Shown here: in pieces, positions 34,202-46,502 of the stretch
How the letters are laid out: the number at the start of each line of letters is the position of its first letter
Numbering within the stretch: the stretch's first letter is position 1
From: Karstenula rhodostoma CBS 690.94
Lineage: Eukaryota > Ascomycota > Dothideomycetes > Pleosporales > Didymosphaeriaceae
Assembly: GCA_010093485.1 (NCBI GenBank)
Contig: MU001516.1
Location: 62,001-126,000 of the forward strand
DNA: 64,000 bases
Reading direction: 5' to 3'
The notes under the pieces: model-generated
Seen by the model: the letters and a program-made list of their open reading frames with translations, nothing else
The model's database searches: none
Told to the model about the DNA's origin: nothing
Made by a program: the position numbers and the translations under genes

Positions 34202-36551
34202 GAGCGATCAGTCTCAGGGGGGAGTTTGAGGAGAGTGTTGAGCCAAATAGTAGAGTGTTGCACAATGTGTGAAGTGATGATGGGCATTACATGGGGAGGG
34301 CTTCAAGGGCCTTTAAGTAGACCTTCCCCTCGGGCCCAGCAGAACCTGGAGATGCACGAGCGGCGAGGACCTCGCAGGCTGGAATGATGGAGCAAAGGGG
34401 CTAGAGCGGCCATTGGATGATTTCAAACAGTGGCTAGATGAACGGACGGGGAGGCGTACGCTTAGTGCATTGCTAGCGTGGGGACCTGGGCCACTGGAGG
34501 GAGCCCTAGATCGATGCGTCTCACCGTACCATGGGTCGATGGCCTCGGGGTTTTCGTGTGGGGTAACCTCACGGAGTTCAACTGCTTTGTCGGAGGCAAC
34601 GCATTGCTCGGTTCACAGTGTTTGCTCTCGACGACAAGCAAAGGAGATGGCGAAAGCATAGCATGGCAACTGGAAGCAGGTACCGTGTGCCGGCGTGATG
34701 ATGGGTCATGACGCAGAATCTGGCGGCCATGTGCCGCGGTAACGTAACGGAGTAGCGAGACGTGTGGCGCGGTCAAGCTCCAGGTCGACCTCTTGTCAGT
34801 GCTTAGCGTCCAGGAGGGGCCAGTTGCGGGGATGTAGGTGATGTCGCTGACCCAATGCGTCTAGTCCATGACTTCTATTGGCGCTTCCGGCTGCGATGCT
34901 CTCTTTTACTGGAGGATGTACCTTGTGATGTCCTCTCCCAGCAATTGCATCTATCAGCAGCTCGATTGACCCGTGCCCCAAAATCACATGTCGGGCTGTC
35001 TCGTTACCATGGCAAGCGGAACTTGGTGTCTGGCCGTCTTGGCTGGCACGGAGTTTGTCTCTGCAGTGGTGTGGTTGATGCTTCTCAACACTGACCTCAG
35101 CCAGGACAGACGTGCTAGCGACGCGCGCGTGGAGGCTCGCTTTCGTGGCTGCCCAATATCCGACATGGAGCACGGCGTCTCGACCGGCATAGCGCTCAAA
35201 GCTGGAGAGACGGCGGGGTGTGCTCCGCGCTCCGGGGCCTCCACTGGGGGGTGCCCATGGGCAGCGTCGAGTGCGTGCATGGCAGAGTCTTTCCGCACTA
35301 GGCCATTCTCGGGGCGCGCCGTGATGAGCCATCGAAGCATCGGCCAAGGAGCTGGAGAGTCTGTCGGGTGGATTCGTGTAGTCTGCAAGCGGCGCGAGCA
35401 GAGCTGCGGCCAAGATTGGTCCAATGCTGCAATGCTGGTCGGGGAGCGGGTGGCGGGGGGGTGGTCTCGGCAGCACGTCGGCGGGCTTGCGTTAGCGACG
35501 CTGAGGCTCTGCTCCAGGTGGGGAGCTGCAGAGCACGACGCAGAGCCGCAAAGTCCAGTCCCGTCTGGTCACGCGTTCGAGAAGCCGGTGGGCCTTGGTA
35601 CTGACGACGTCTGGCGTTTCGAATGGCGTGCTAACAACAGCAACCGTCTGGAGCTAGCACAGGGTATGGCCTGACGTGAAAATCAGCTTTGTGGGGACTG
35701 TTTTCACTGCCAGCGAAGACTCGGCAACATCTGGGGTTGGCTGGAGCACGTCTGGATCAACCCACGGGGGCGTGAAAATGTGGAAACGTGGAGATGGTGG
35801 CATCATGGGTCGGACTGATGCCACGCGACCGGGGCTTTGAGATGGGCGAGACCAAGCACGGCCGTGCTTTTCATGACGGCGGCAATGCACAGAGCGTCTC
35901 GTCAATTGTGCGAGGTTTTGCCGGCATTGCCATCTGGGAAAGCAGCGTCTTTAGCGGCCTCTCTCCAATTGAACTGCATGAAGAATCAGTACATGGAACG
36001 GGACTCCTCCATTGACCCAGCCGCTTACCTCTCTGTGAAGCGACATGTTGCTAAGGATCGTGGACGCTGTGCAGATCAAGCTCGGACGCTGTCAGGAAGG
36101 TCTCGTGACTCTGGGGAGACGGCATAGACGAGGCTGTACAAACAACAAACAATACAAACAGCGGTGCTTCTGCCACAGTGTACCCAGGTAGACCTTAGTA
36201 CGTTCAAACTACATGTATTCTCGACGTGCTCACCCTCATCGCTGGGTCAGGGAGCAAACTCGACTCCAGCACCTTGGGTTTCTTGGCAAGAGCAAGCCTG
36301 TCTAGCTGTCTACCACAGGGGTGGCTGGCAGTGTGAGATGCGCTTTGCTAACCGCCTCGACAAACACAACCGTGGCTGCACTCGATTGACCTCTTGAAGC
36401 CCTTCGGACGCTTCCCCAGAGTTCCTCGTCCCCTTCCCGCATACAGCCAATCACCCCACCCCGTCGCGCGACGCGTCCCTCTGCCCTGACCCACCACACG
36501 CGTCTTCACTCGCACTCACCGCCCTCCAACCCTTCCCCTCGCGCAACAACA
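34202..36551. other. Intergenic between divergent transporter and dUTPase genes
   Basis: 2.35 kb that holds both promoters. Overlapping long frames on both strands at about 34800-35670 have no domain and opposite strands are equally open, so they are not called. The last 130 bp are C-rich and carry the cell-cycle elements listed next. Confidence 0.5.
36447..36503 (+). promoter_or_regulatory. CCAAT box and two MluI cell-cycle boxes upstream of dUTPase
   Basis: A CCAAT motif lies at 36447-36451. Exact ACGCGT words lie at 36471-36476 and 36498-36503, ending 75 and 48 bp before the dUTPase ATG. ACGCGT is the MCB element bound by MBF (Mbp1/Swi6 type) in ascomycetes and drives G1/S genes, including those for dNTP metabolism. 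The palindromes are seen; their function is inferred. Confidence 0.6.
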
Positions 36552-37334
36552 ATGTCCGCCCAGACCCCCGCACCCACCCACGAGCCCCCTTCTCTCCCGT
36601 CGTCGCCCCTCCCCAAACGCACAAAAGTAATCGAGCCCTCGTCCCTCAACCAGCCATCCACACTGCCCCGCGCCTCCGACTCGGCCGGCACCTCGACCCC
36701 CACACCCCTCGCCATGGCCCTCCAACCCCCCGCCCCAATCGCACCCAGCATCGCCGCCGCCGCTGCCGCCGAACAAGCCCTCCAGGTCCAGCTGCTCAGC
36801 GACAAGGCTCGCGCACCGACCAAGGGCAGCGCCTTTGCCGCGGGCCACGACCTGTACAGCGCGCGGGACGTCGTCATTCCCGCGCGGGGACGGGCGCGCG
36901 TCGACACCGACATCTCGATTGCGGTGCCGGCTGGAACCTGTGAGTGAGCTTTCCGGGCGCCAAAGGGAGGAGCCTGCTAATCGTGGGGCAGACGGGCGTG
37001 TGGCTCCGCGCTCAGGACTCGCCGCTAAGCACGGCATTGATACCATGGCGGGTGTCATCGATGCGGACTACCGTGGCCAGGTCGGCGTTATCTTGGCCAA
37101 CCTGAGCGAGACGGACTTTGAGATCAAGGTTGGGGACCGCATCGCGCAGTTGATCGTTGAGAAGGTGGGTCATCCGGTGGCTGGTGGGCGGAATGGTGTA
37201 TGCTAACCCATGGATAGGTCGTCATGCCCGAGGTGGTCGTCGTGGAGAAGCTCGAGGAGAGCGTCCGAGGCGCAGGAGGCTTCGGCAGCACAGGCGGGTT
37301 CGGAAGCGCGGCTCCCACCACTTCGAGCGCTTGA
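36552..37334 (+). CDS. DUT1: dUTP pyrophosphatase (dUTPase)
   Basis: Hydrolyses dUTP to dUMP and pyrophosphate, keeping uracil out of DNA and feeding dTMP synthesis. Three exons, 36552-36939, 36992-37164 and 37218-37334, give 225 aa. All five motifs of the trimeric family are present: AAGHDLYS (1), APRSGLA (2), [17 protein letters not shown] with the catalytic Asp and Tyr (3), [10 protein letters not shown] (4) and the flexible P-loop-like [10 protein letters not shown] near the C-terminus (5). About 80 N-terminal residues precede the core. They are Pro/Ala/Ser rich, with a basic KRTKV, and may be a disordered or targeting segment. The first intron contains a GCTAAT branch site. Two MCB boxes lie just upstream. 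Confidence 0.97.
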
Positions 37335-37655
37335 ATTCGTCGATGAGTCCACGAGACACGATTGCAGCGGCATTTCGGGCACATGGAAAAGATACAGCAT
37401 CTAGAGCGCCTGCCACGAGTATAGCATCGTCGCGGATGGCGCCAGAGCGTTAGTCGACATCTCGACAGAGCCGAACCGCATGTTGGTTTCAGGGTAGTGT
37501 ACAGCCACATGTAGCGAAAGTTACGCTCTCCCAAATATAACCATATGAATATCTGCGCAATTTATCTAATGCATTGGGGGAGGTTGCAGCAGCAGTCTTT
37601 GATGCGAACAATACTCTCTTGCCTCCCAATTGGTGCCGCTACTATCACAATCGCA
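37335..37655. other. Intergenic between convergent dUTPase and TEL2
   Basis: 321 bp containing two 3' ends. Nothing else seen. Confidence 0.5.
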
Positions 37656-40600
37656 TCAATAGTCCATCATGCTCCCCACCAACCTCCGCTGATACTTCTC
37701 GACCACCTCCTGACACCTCACAACCACCCCGGCAGCCAGCACCCTAACCCTCTCATCCTCCTCGCCCTCCTTCCCGCCCGGCAGCCCATCGAACACACCC
37801 CGTACCCACTCCTGCGTCTCCATCAGCTCCTTGCCCTGCTCCGTCGCCAGCCGCTCCTTGTCCGCATTCGTCTCAAGCAGCATCAGCAGCGCGAACAGCA
37901 CCGCCGACAACACCCTCTTATCACCCACCGCATGCCCCCGGCACGCCAGCAACAGCTCCCACATCTCGCGCGTCATCTGCGGCAACGCAAGCGTGTTCGG
38001 GCCCGACGCATTCATCAGCAGCGCCAGCGTGTGCAGATACGCAGGCAGCAGGTGGACGGACGTGTATATCGACGACGCCGACGCGCGTGCGGCCAGCCAC
38101 CAGCGGCCCGTCAGCGGGAAGAAGAAGTGGTCCGCCACGAGCTGCGAGAGCGCGTTGGGCATGGGCTTGGAGCGGCGCGCCGCCACGTCCATGCGCGAGC
38201 TGAAGGTGCGGGATTGGCCGACTTTGAGGATCGAGGGCCCGGTGAGGGCGTCGGCGGCTTGGGCGGCGAGTGGGGAGAGGAGGTCCTTGGTCATGGTCGA
38301 TGTGAGGCGTGCTAGGGGTGTCGAGGAGGCTGGGGTGGAGGCGTAGAGGGCGTGCAGCTGCGGTGGGAGCTGTTTGCTTGGGAAGCTCGACGCGGGCGGT
38401 GTGAGGGCGTCAGTGGCGTCGTCTTTTAGACCGGCGAGTTCGCGCGCGCCGAGACCGAGGGTGGTGAGGATGGCGGTGCGCTGCGTGAGGGAGTAGTCGC
38501 CGGAGAAGAAGCTGCGGGCGAACCATTGCGCCATTGCTGCTGGTTTGGCTAATAACACCGCTATCAGTGCTTGCTGTTTCTGCTCGGCGAACTTTTCCAG
38601 TTCGAAGCTATCGTTCAGCCCAACGAGGATGGTGGCAAGCTCCTCGATGTGGTCGAGCACCTCGGAGCCGAAATTCGCTTTGCGGCGGATGAGCGATGCG
38701 GCCGTGGATAGTGCTAGAGCATGCCTATCGTAGTTCTCTGTGTCGCGCAGGCCGGATATTAGGTCTCGAATGTAGACGGGAGCCGTAGGTTTGTTTCGAT
38801 TGATCTCGGTAGGGTCGTCGGTTTCGTCCTCGGGGTCAGAGTCGGGCTTCGAATAAGGGACGAGGTCATCATCTTCGTCTTCGTCTTCGTCTTCGTCTTC
38901 GTCTTCGTCTTCGTCTTCGTCTTCGTCTTCGTCTTCGTCTTCGTCTTCGTCTGATAGTATTTCGACGATACGAGGACCTTGAATCTCGGTGATGGCAGCT
39001 TTTGTGGTGTCTTTGGCGACAACCTTGGGAGCACTCTTCCGGACGGGTCGCTTGCTTAGTGTCCTCTCCTGGACTTTTAGATCGCTAATCTTCCCAAGCT
39101 TATCATCGATTTGAGTGAGACGCTGATACCGTTGCGCTTCCGCAGCTTCTTCACCTTCGAGGTCGAACTTGAGTTGTGTTTCTGGTTTGTCGACCATCTT
39201 TGAGATCGCCATGCCCACTGCTATACCTAGAAACCGGGCTCGCGGTGAAGAGGACCCGATCCTGTTTGACATGCCAGAGGTATGGTAGCTCGATTTGGCC
39301 ATCATTGTGAGGAACATCGGCTGCGAGCGCTGGACATAGCCGCAGGTTATCGCGAGAGTTTGGGAAAGAGCTGCACTGTTAGCAGCTGACAAGAAACTCC
39401 GGTTCTAGAAAGCACGCACCCTCTTGCTGTATGATAGGTGTATGTTTTATGTAGTAGGAGTCGCCAAAGGTTTTGAGACTGTTTTCAAGCAGCGTATGTA
39501 GCTGATCTAGAGAATTTCAATGAGTGCCATTCGTGCGGTCACGGGTGCAGTCCTACCTTCGTCTTTCGCGATGACAGCAATGACACCTCTCCGAGTAGCA
39601 AGTGAATCGTCTAGCGTGGGTATTCCAGACTTTGTTAGCATTGCGACCAGGTGCTCCTTCAAGGTGTCACTGTCTACGACCAACTTGCTAATCAGGGCAG
39701 TGACACCGGCAAGCAGCGGCGAGCTTTCAGACAAGGAGGCTTCAGGATTTTCGCCCATCGTATTGAGATAGTGCTTGGCCAGGACACTTATAACCGCGTT
39801 GAGGTATTTGCGTTGTTCAAAGACTTTCATCTTCTGAAGCAATGACGCAAAGGCGGTGATAGAGTTGCTTTCAATCATGACCAGCAGCATCGAGTGAACG
39901 ATTTGATCTTTGGGATGTTAGCTTTGTGAGCCAGTATCGCTAGAATAATTACCCACCTGTGTAGCCCAGCGTTAAAGCCTTGCTGTAAACCTCTATGAGT
40001 ATGGGAGTAGACTCCTCATCAAGCTCGATTGCGCTGAAGTTGGCAATGTTGCGTCCGAGCCATGTTGAGTAGCCGCTACCGTCTGCCAGCCAGCTCGATG
40101 TTCGAGCCATTTTCTTATCTTTGAGTACATCTTCGGCTTCCGCTACAAGTGAAACTATCCGTCCGGATGCAACCTGTGCGACGAATTCTTTCCACATCAT
40201 TTTCTTTTGCGCTGCGTTCTTCCCATTCGTTTTGACATCAGTCCATACCTGGGTCAAGCAATTTTCACCGTGTAACAACCTCGCTAGAATGTCGAGGAGA
40301 TCTACAATATGAGATGCCGAATCTCGGGTCTCGCCAACGGCCTTCTTTTGTCGACAATCTGCAATCAGTGGTCGCAGCCGTGTGATGACGTTTCCAATAC
40401 CGCATGGGTTACGAAGACATCTGACCAAATGCTGTGACAGTGTTTTCCTTTCTTTCAGCATATGCCAGTAGTCCGGTAGTGTCGTGGTGACGAATTGAAA
40501 TACGATGTTTGCTGCAACTGGATCCGGAAGCATGAGGTGAAAACCATCCTGGCGTTCGGTCTCGGCTACCAGGTAACTGAGTACACTTTCGACCGATTCA

Positions 40601-40761
40601 AAGTCCGGCTGGTCCTTGAGAACTTCCAACGCCTTTCCCGGGGATTCGATTATTACGCTGCTTTTGCGTTCCTCGCTGCTCCCAATCTCTTGCAGAAGAG
40701 GTTTTGCATTTTGGGAGCGCTTCACCTTCGTGGTGGAGACCGGTGTGAGGAAGTCGTCCAT
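37656..40761 (-). CDS. TEL2: Telomere length regulation protein Tel2
   Basis: The HEAT-repeat scaffold of the TTT complex (Tel2-Tti1-Tti2), which with Hsp90 stabilises PIKK kinases such as ATM/Tel1, ATR/Mec1 and TOR. Four exons, 40761-39957, 39907-39557, 39506-39420 (87 nt) and 39370-37656, give 985 aa, and all joins keep frame (for example GYTG-DQIVHSM and QQE-ALSQTLAI). The conserved C-terminal domain is clear at VYIRDLISGLRDTENYDRHA, ASLIRRKANFGSEVLDHIEE and AQWFARSFFSGDYSLTQR. Between N- and C-terminal helical arrays sits an acidic linker encoded by a hexanucleotide repeat (about 26 alternating Glu/Asp residues). In yeast the linker of Tel2 is phosphorylated by CK2 for chaperone recruitment; the acidic tract lies in a similar place, but that parallel is inference. 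Divergent from UBA3. Confidence 0.92.
38872..38952. repeat. Coding hexanucleotide repeat (tcttcg)n in TEL2
   Basis: 81 bp of near-perfect TCTTCG (GAAGAC/GACGAA on the coding strand), about 13.5 units, encoding an alternating Asp-Glu run. Unit length is a multiple of three, so expansion or contraction keeps frame. Confidence 0.95.
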
Positions 40762-41035
40762 ATTCCCGTGATCATGATTGATATTGGATCTGTGTGAAGT
40801 TGCGTCCTGACACGCTCAAAAGTAGTGACCGGCGTCTGCGTTACGTGAAAGTAGCCGCTCGCTCGGTAGATCTTGCCACTTTTGGCGGTGGGCTTGGCGG
40901 GCCCCCTGGTGGGGCTAAACCCCACTGGACCGTGCTGGAGCAGTGCAGCTGCCTACTATCGCCGCCTGGTACCTGTCAATACTCCATATACCCGCGCACT
41001 CGCTCGCCTCTCCCAACCCAACGGACGCACACAAA
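40762..41035. promoter_or_regulatory. Divergent promoter of TEL2 and UBA3
   Basis: 274 bp separate the two start codons. The half nearer UBA3 is C-rich (tcgctcgcctctcccaaccc). No TATA box seen. Confidence 0.55.
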
Positions 41036-42496
41036 ATGGCTGCAGCGGATGTTGCGACTCTGCACAACGGCTCGGAAGGCCCCCGGACGCGATGGTACAA
41101 TATGTTCCCCCGGGAGCTATGCATTAGCTAACGCTGGCTTAGGAAGTACTTGGATAGGATCCTAGATAGGCCAGGGCCTTTCACGGACCCAGAAAGCTTC
41201 GTGCCAGGAAACCACGAGACCCTGGAGATCGCAAAAGTCCTGTAAGAATTATCCACGGACATTTGAGTTCAAGTACTAATCGTCACAGGGTCATGTGAGT
41301 TTCATATCAAGGTACCACCGTTCCTCGACTAACCGATACATAGCGGAGCTGGTGGCTTAGGCTGTGAGGTCCTCAAGAACCTGGCCCTCTCTGGTTTCAA
41401 GGATATCCATGTCATCGATATGGACACCATTGATGTGTCGAATCTCAACCGCCAGTTCCTCTTTCGTGCTGCCGATGTAGGTAAATACAAAGCCGAAGTC
41501 GCCGCGGCTTTCGTGGAGAAGCGCGTCAAAGGCGTGAAGATTACACCCTACTGCGGCAAGATTCAGGATAAGGATGAAGCATATTACAAACAGTTCGCCC
41601 TCATCGTCTGTGGCTTGGACAGTATCGAGGCACGGCGGTGGATCAACTCGATGCTTGTTGGCATGGTGGACGGGAACGACCCAGACAGCATGAAGCCGCT
41701 GATTGACGGCGGGACTGAGGGCTTCAAGGGCCAGGCGAAGGTGATCTTTCCTACGATGACAAGCTGCATCGAGTGCCAGCTGGATATGCATGCCCCACGT
41801 GCTGCCGTCCCGCTTTGCACACTTGCCACCATCCCGCGTCAACCACAACACTGCATCGAGTGGGCGCACATTATCGCTTGGGAAGAAGAGCGCAAGGAGA
41901 TGACGCTCGACACCGACGATCCAGAGCACATTACCTGGCTGTTCCAAAAGGCATTGAAGCGCGCAAAGGAGTTCAACATTCCTGGAGTCACATACAGCAT
42001 GACCCAAGGCGTAGTGAAGAACATTATCCCGGCCATTGCATCCACGAACGCCATTGTAGCAGCCAGCTGCTGTAATGAAGCTTTCAAGATCCTCACCAAT
42101 GCGAACCCCTTCCTCGGTTTCCCTGAGACCGACGGCTACATGATGTACACAGGCGACGAGTCCGTGTACACCTACACCTTCGAGTACAAGAAGAAAGAGG
42201 ATTGTCCTGTATGCGGTGAGGATGCTCTTGCGCGTCCGCTTCAGATCGATCCAGAGGCTACGCTGCAGGAGTTTGTGGACAGCTTAGCGGAGCGACCGGA
42301 GGCACAACTCAAGACGCCATCGATTAGGACCACGGAGAAGTCGCTGTATATCCAATCGGCGGCGGACTATGAGCGCATGACACGACCGAACCTGGAAAAG
42401 AAGATGAAGGACTTGACGGCTGAGGGGGAGGAGATGCTGATTTCGGACAAGGCGTTTCCGATGATGTTCAAGTTCGTCGTGGTGTGGAAGAAGTAG
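41036..42496 (+). CDS. UBA3: NEDD8-activating enzyme E1 catalytic subunit (Uba3)
   Basis: With Ula1/APPBP1 it adenylates NEDD8/Rub1 and forms the thioester passed to Ubc12 for cullin neddylation. Four exons, 41036-41094, 41143-41241, 41289-41294 (6 nt) and 41344-42496, give 438 aa. The 6-nt exon contributes to Leu-Val-Ile of the nucleotide-binding strand, so that KVLVIGAGGLG (Gly-rich loop ~56-61) is restored; skipping it would keep frame but delete two residues. Other marks are the NEDD8-E1 stretch VIDMDTIDVSNLNRQFLF, the catalytic cysteine in PLCTLATIP (~Cys213), and zinc-ligand pairs CIEC and CPVC. The C-terminal ubiquitin-fold domain that recruits the E2 ends MMFKFVVVWKK. Identification is firm. 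Confidence 0.96.
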
Positions 42497-42897
42497 CATG
42501 ATGCATCGGGCTAGGTGGATTTGAATGATCGGCGTGCAGAACGTTTTCACGAGCATACCCGGTAGCATGCACAGTCCACGTAGACGGGTTGAATCCCCGA
42601 TAGATAAGCAAATGAACTTCGAGGTAACCCTGATTGCAGCTGATGTAACGTCTGTGCGAGAGATTGTGATTACCAAGTGCGGGGCCTTACATGGCTGAGT
42701 GTGGGCACCTAGTGCTCATTTGCAGGTCCCCAGGAGCCCGCCATAGCACCTGGACAGGCCCATGCGGAGACAGTGTCACGTGATTGAAGAGGCGAGGTCT
42801 GTGCTCACTAGCGCTGCAGCTCACATTTACATCAGTTTCCCCTCGACACGCCCACCGACAACGCCCACTCGGACGAATCGCCACAACCTGTAGCACA
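42497..42897. other. Short intergenic, SF3B1 promoter
   Basis: 401 bp with no additional gene. The 60 bp before the SF3B1 ATG are pyrimidine- and CG-rich. Confidence 0.5.
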
Positions 42898-45800
42898 ATG
42901 GCCGGCCCGCGCTCAGGAAACAAGGCTGACACCAACGGCTCTGGCGGTGGATCCAGCAAACAGTCACTCACTGAGGCCTTCGACAAGGACCTGTACGATG
43001 GCAGCAACGGCGTCGACAAGTATGCCGGCTACAACATGTCCATCGCCGCCAACGAGGACGAGGACATGGAGGATGCGGGCGAGATCAACGGACGGCGGTT
43101 GGTTGGACAGTACACGGCGAGCGCAGACATGCTGAACGAATACGCGCACGGAGAAGATGACATGCTCGAGTCCCGCGAGAAGCAGGCCCAGATCTCCTCG
43201 CGCGAGACCGACTACCAGCGCCGTCGGTTCGATCGCAAGCTATCGCCCGATGGCGCCGAGGGCGGCATGTCGTATAAGGAGAGGATGCAGGAGCGCGACC
43301 TGGAGCGAGAGGAGGCGCGTATCCAGCGAGTCATCGAGGATCGCGAGAAGAACGGCAACGAAGTCCTCGACCACAAACCCACACTTAAGGATGACGCTCC
43401 CGAAGTGGATGGCAACAAGACTCCGCCTATGGAGAAGAAGCGCAAGCGGCGCCGGTGGGACGATGGCGGTGGTGAGGAGCCCGCAAAGATCGAAGAGGCA
43501 GCGGTTGAGCCCACATTGAAGAAGCGGTCGCGATGGTCGCCAGACCCACAGGAAGCGAAGCCCGAGGAGCCTGCAGCCGCCGAGCCCGTACGTTCACGAT
43601 GGGATACCACCGCTGCCATCGCCAACGCCAACGCCAACGCCACGCCTGCCCCCACCACCAATGGCACTAAAGTCGCAGCACCCACCAACTTCGCGTTCGG
43701 TACCGACATCTCTGCACGCAACGCTCCTCTTTCCGATGAGCAGCTTGACATGATGCTCCCATCCGAAGGCTATAAGATTCTCGACCCGCCACCAGGCTAT
43801 GAGCCGGTCAGGAGACCGGTTGGTATGCCAGCACTTCCAACTGGATACTCCGGGTATCTGGTACCCGAAGCGGACAGCGGTATGTCGATGATGGGAAAGC
43901 AGTTGCCAACAGAAATTCCTGGCGTCGGTGACCTACAGTTCTTCAAGAACGAGGATATGAAGTACTTTGGAAAGCTGACGGACGGCGCGGATGAGAACGA
44001 GATGACTGTGGAGGAGCTCAAGGAGCGCAAGATTATGCGGCTGCTGCTGAAAGTCAAGAACGGAACGCCGCCTATGCGAAAGACCGCTTTGCGACAGCTT
44101 ACCGACAATGCTCGACAATTTGGACCAGCAGCCCTGTTCAACCAGATCTTGCCATTGCTTATGGAGCGGACATTGGAGGATCAAGAGCGACATTTGCTTG
44201 TCAAGGTCATCGATCGCGTTCTGTACAAACTGGACGACTTGGTCAGGCCCTACGTCCACAAGATCTTGGTCGTTATCGAGCCCCTTTTGATCGATCAGGA
44301 CTACTACGCCCGTGTAGAGGGCCGAGAGATTATTTCCAACCTCGCGAAAGCTGCTGGTCTGGCACACATGATCAGTACAATGCGCCCGGACTTGGACCAC
44401 CAAGACGAATACGTGCGAAACACGACAGCCCGAGCTTTCGCTGTGGTTGCATCGGCGCTCGGTATACCAGCTCTTCTGCCTTTCCTACGGGCTGTGTGTA
44501 GGAGCAAGAAGTCGTGGCATGCACGTCACACTGGTGTTAAGATTGTGCAGCAAATCCCTATCTTGATGGGTTGCGCTATCCTGCCGCATCTGAAGGGGTT
44601 GGTGGAGTGCATTGGGGACAATCTGAACGACGAACAACCCAAGGTCCGTATGGTAACCGCACTTGCACTGGCTGCCCTTGCCGAAGCTGCCGCGCCTTAC
44701 GGTATCGAATCTTTCGACGACATTCTGAATCCTCTCTGGACCGGAGCCCGAAGGCAGCGCGGTAAAGCTCTGGCGTCTTTCTTGAAGGCTGTTGGTTACG
44801 TTATCCCACTCATGGACGAAGAGTACTCCAACTACTACACCAGCCAGATCATGGAGATTGTTATTCGCGAATTCCAGTCACCCGACGAGGAAATGAAGAA
44901 GGTCGTTCTGAAAGTGGTATCTCAATGCGCCGGTACTGCTGGTGTAACCCCGGTCTACCTGAAAGACAATGTGCTCCCGGAGTTTTTCAAGCACTTCTGG
45001 GTGCGCAGGATGGCGCTCGACAAGCGCAACTACCGACAAGTGGTTGACACTACGGTTGACCTGGCCCAAAAGGCGGGCGTTTCCGAGATCGTGGGTCGCA
45101 TTGTTAATAACATGAAGGACGAGAACGAAGCGTACCGCAAGATGACCGTCGAGACCATCGACAAGGTAATCTCGACACTCGGCGCACACGACGTGGACCA
45201 GCGTCTTGAAGAACAGCTCATCGACGGTATCCTCGTCGCCTTCCAGGACCAGACAGTCGAAGACCCCATTGTCATCGATGGTTTCGCCACGGTTGTCAAC
45301 GCCCTTGGTGAGCGCACGAAGACATATCTGCCGCAGATTGTTGCCGTCGTTATCCACCGCCTGAACAACAAGGCCGCACCGGTTCGACAACAAGCTGCTG
45401 ACCTGATCTCGCGCATCACGTTTGTCATGCAAAAGTGCGACGAAGACCCCCAATTGGTCAAACTTGCAAGTATCTTGTACGAGTATCTCGGAGAGGAATA
45501 CCCAGAAGTTCTCGGATCGATTCTTGGAGCACTGCGAGCCATCGTCACTGTCGTTGGCCTAGCAGCGATGCAGCCTCCGATCAAGGACCTCTTGCCGCGA
45601 CTCACACCCATCCTTCGCAATCGCCACGAGAAGGTGCAGGAGAACACGATTGATTTGGTTGGCAGAATTGCGGATCGTGGAGCCGACTACGTCAATCCGC
45701 GCGAATGGATGCGCATCTGCTTCGAACTATTGGACATGCTCAAAGCGCACAAGAAAGGCATTCGGCGAGCGGCGAACAACACGTTTGGTTACATTGCCAA

Positions 45801-46502
45801 GGCTATCGGACCGCAGGATGTGCTTGCCACACTTTTGGGCAATCTACGAGTAAGTTTTGGCATCATTTCCTCTACGTAGGACTCCAAGCTAACCATGCAC
45901 AGGTGCAAGAACGTCAGTCGCGAGTGTGTACTGCCGTTGCGATAGGCATTGTCGCAGAGACGTGTGCGCCGTTCACGGTGCTTCCGGCTTTGATGAACGA
46001 GTACCGCGTACCTGAGCTCAACGTCCAAAACGGTGTTCTGAAGTCGCTCAGCTTCATGTTCGAGTACATTGGTGAGATGGCCAAAGATTACGTCTACGCC
46101 ATCACGCCGCTTCTGGAGGACGCGCTCATCGACCGCGATCAAGTGCACCGGCAGACAGCAGCGTCTGTGGTCAAGCACGTGGCGCTCGGCTGCGTGGGCC
46201 TTGATTGCGAAGACGCAATGGTTCACCTGCTCAACCTCCTTTGGCCGAATCTGTTCGAGACGAGCCCGCACGTCATCGACCGTATTGTGGAGGCCATCGA
46301 GGGTATTCGCAACGCCATTGGCACTCCGCTCGTGATGAACTACGTGTGGGCAGGTCTTTTCCACCCAGCGCGCAAGGTGCGACAGCCGTACTGGCGCATC
46401 TACAACGACGCATACGTGCAATCTGCGGATGCTATGGTGCCTGCGTATCCGCAGTTTGAGGAGGAGCACTTGAAGAGGCATGAGTTGGAGATTTTCATAT
46501 GA
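42898..46502 (+). CDS. HSH155: Splicing factor 3B subunit 1 (SF3B1/Hsh155/Prp10)
   Basis: The HEAT-repeat core of the U2 snRNP SF3b complex, which clamps the branch-point duplex during spliceosome assembly. Two exons, 42898-45849 and 45903-46502, give 1183 aa; the 53-nt intron falls at [13 protein letters not shown]. The N-terminal ~330 residues are disordered and contain tryptophan motifs in basic context ([23 protein letters not shown]) typical of the ligand motifs bound by U2AF-type UHM domains. The p14-binding region [20 protein letters not shown] follows, then about 20 HEAT repeats. Residues matching the human cancer hotspots are wild type ([11 protein letters not shown] and NDEQPKVRM). 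The pladienolide-pocket Arg in LISRITFVM is conserved. The C-terminus HELEIFI is complete. Confidence 0.98.

Noticed and set aside
34796..35674. Two long overlapping frames on opposite strands (226 and 233 codons)
   Set aside because: Both strands are equally open, which points to composition; neither resembles a known protein.
41242..41343. Single-intron model of UBA3 skipping the 6-nt exon
   Set aside because: It keeps frame but removes Val-Ile from the invariant VLVIGAGGLG motif, whereas the two-intron model gives the exact conserved sequence with good splice sites.
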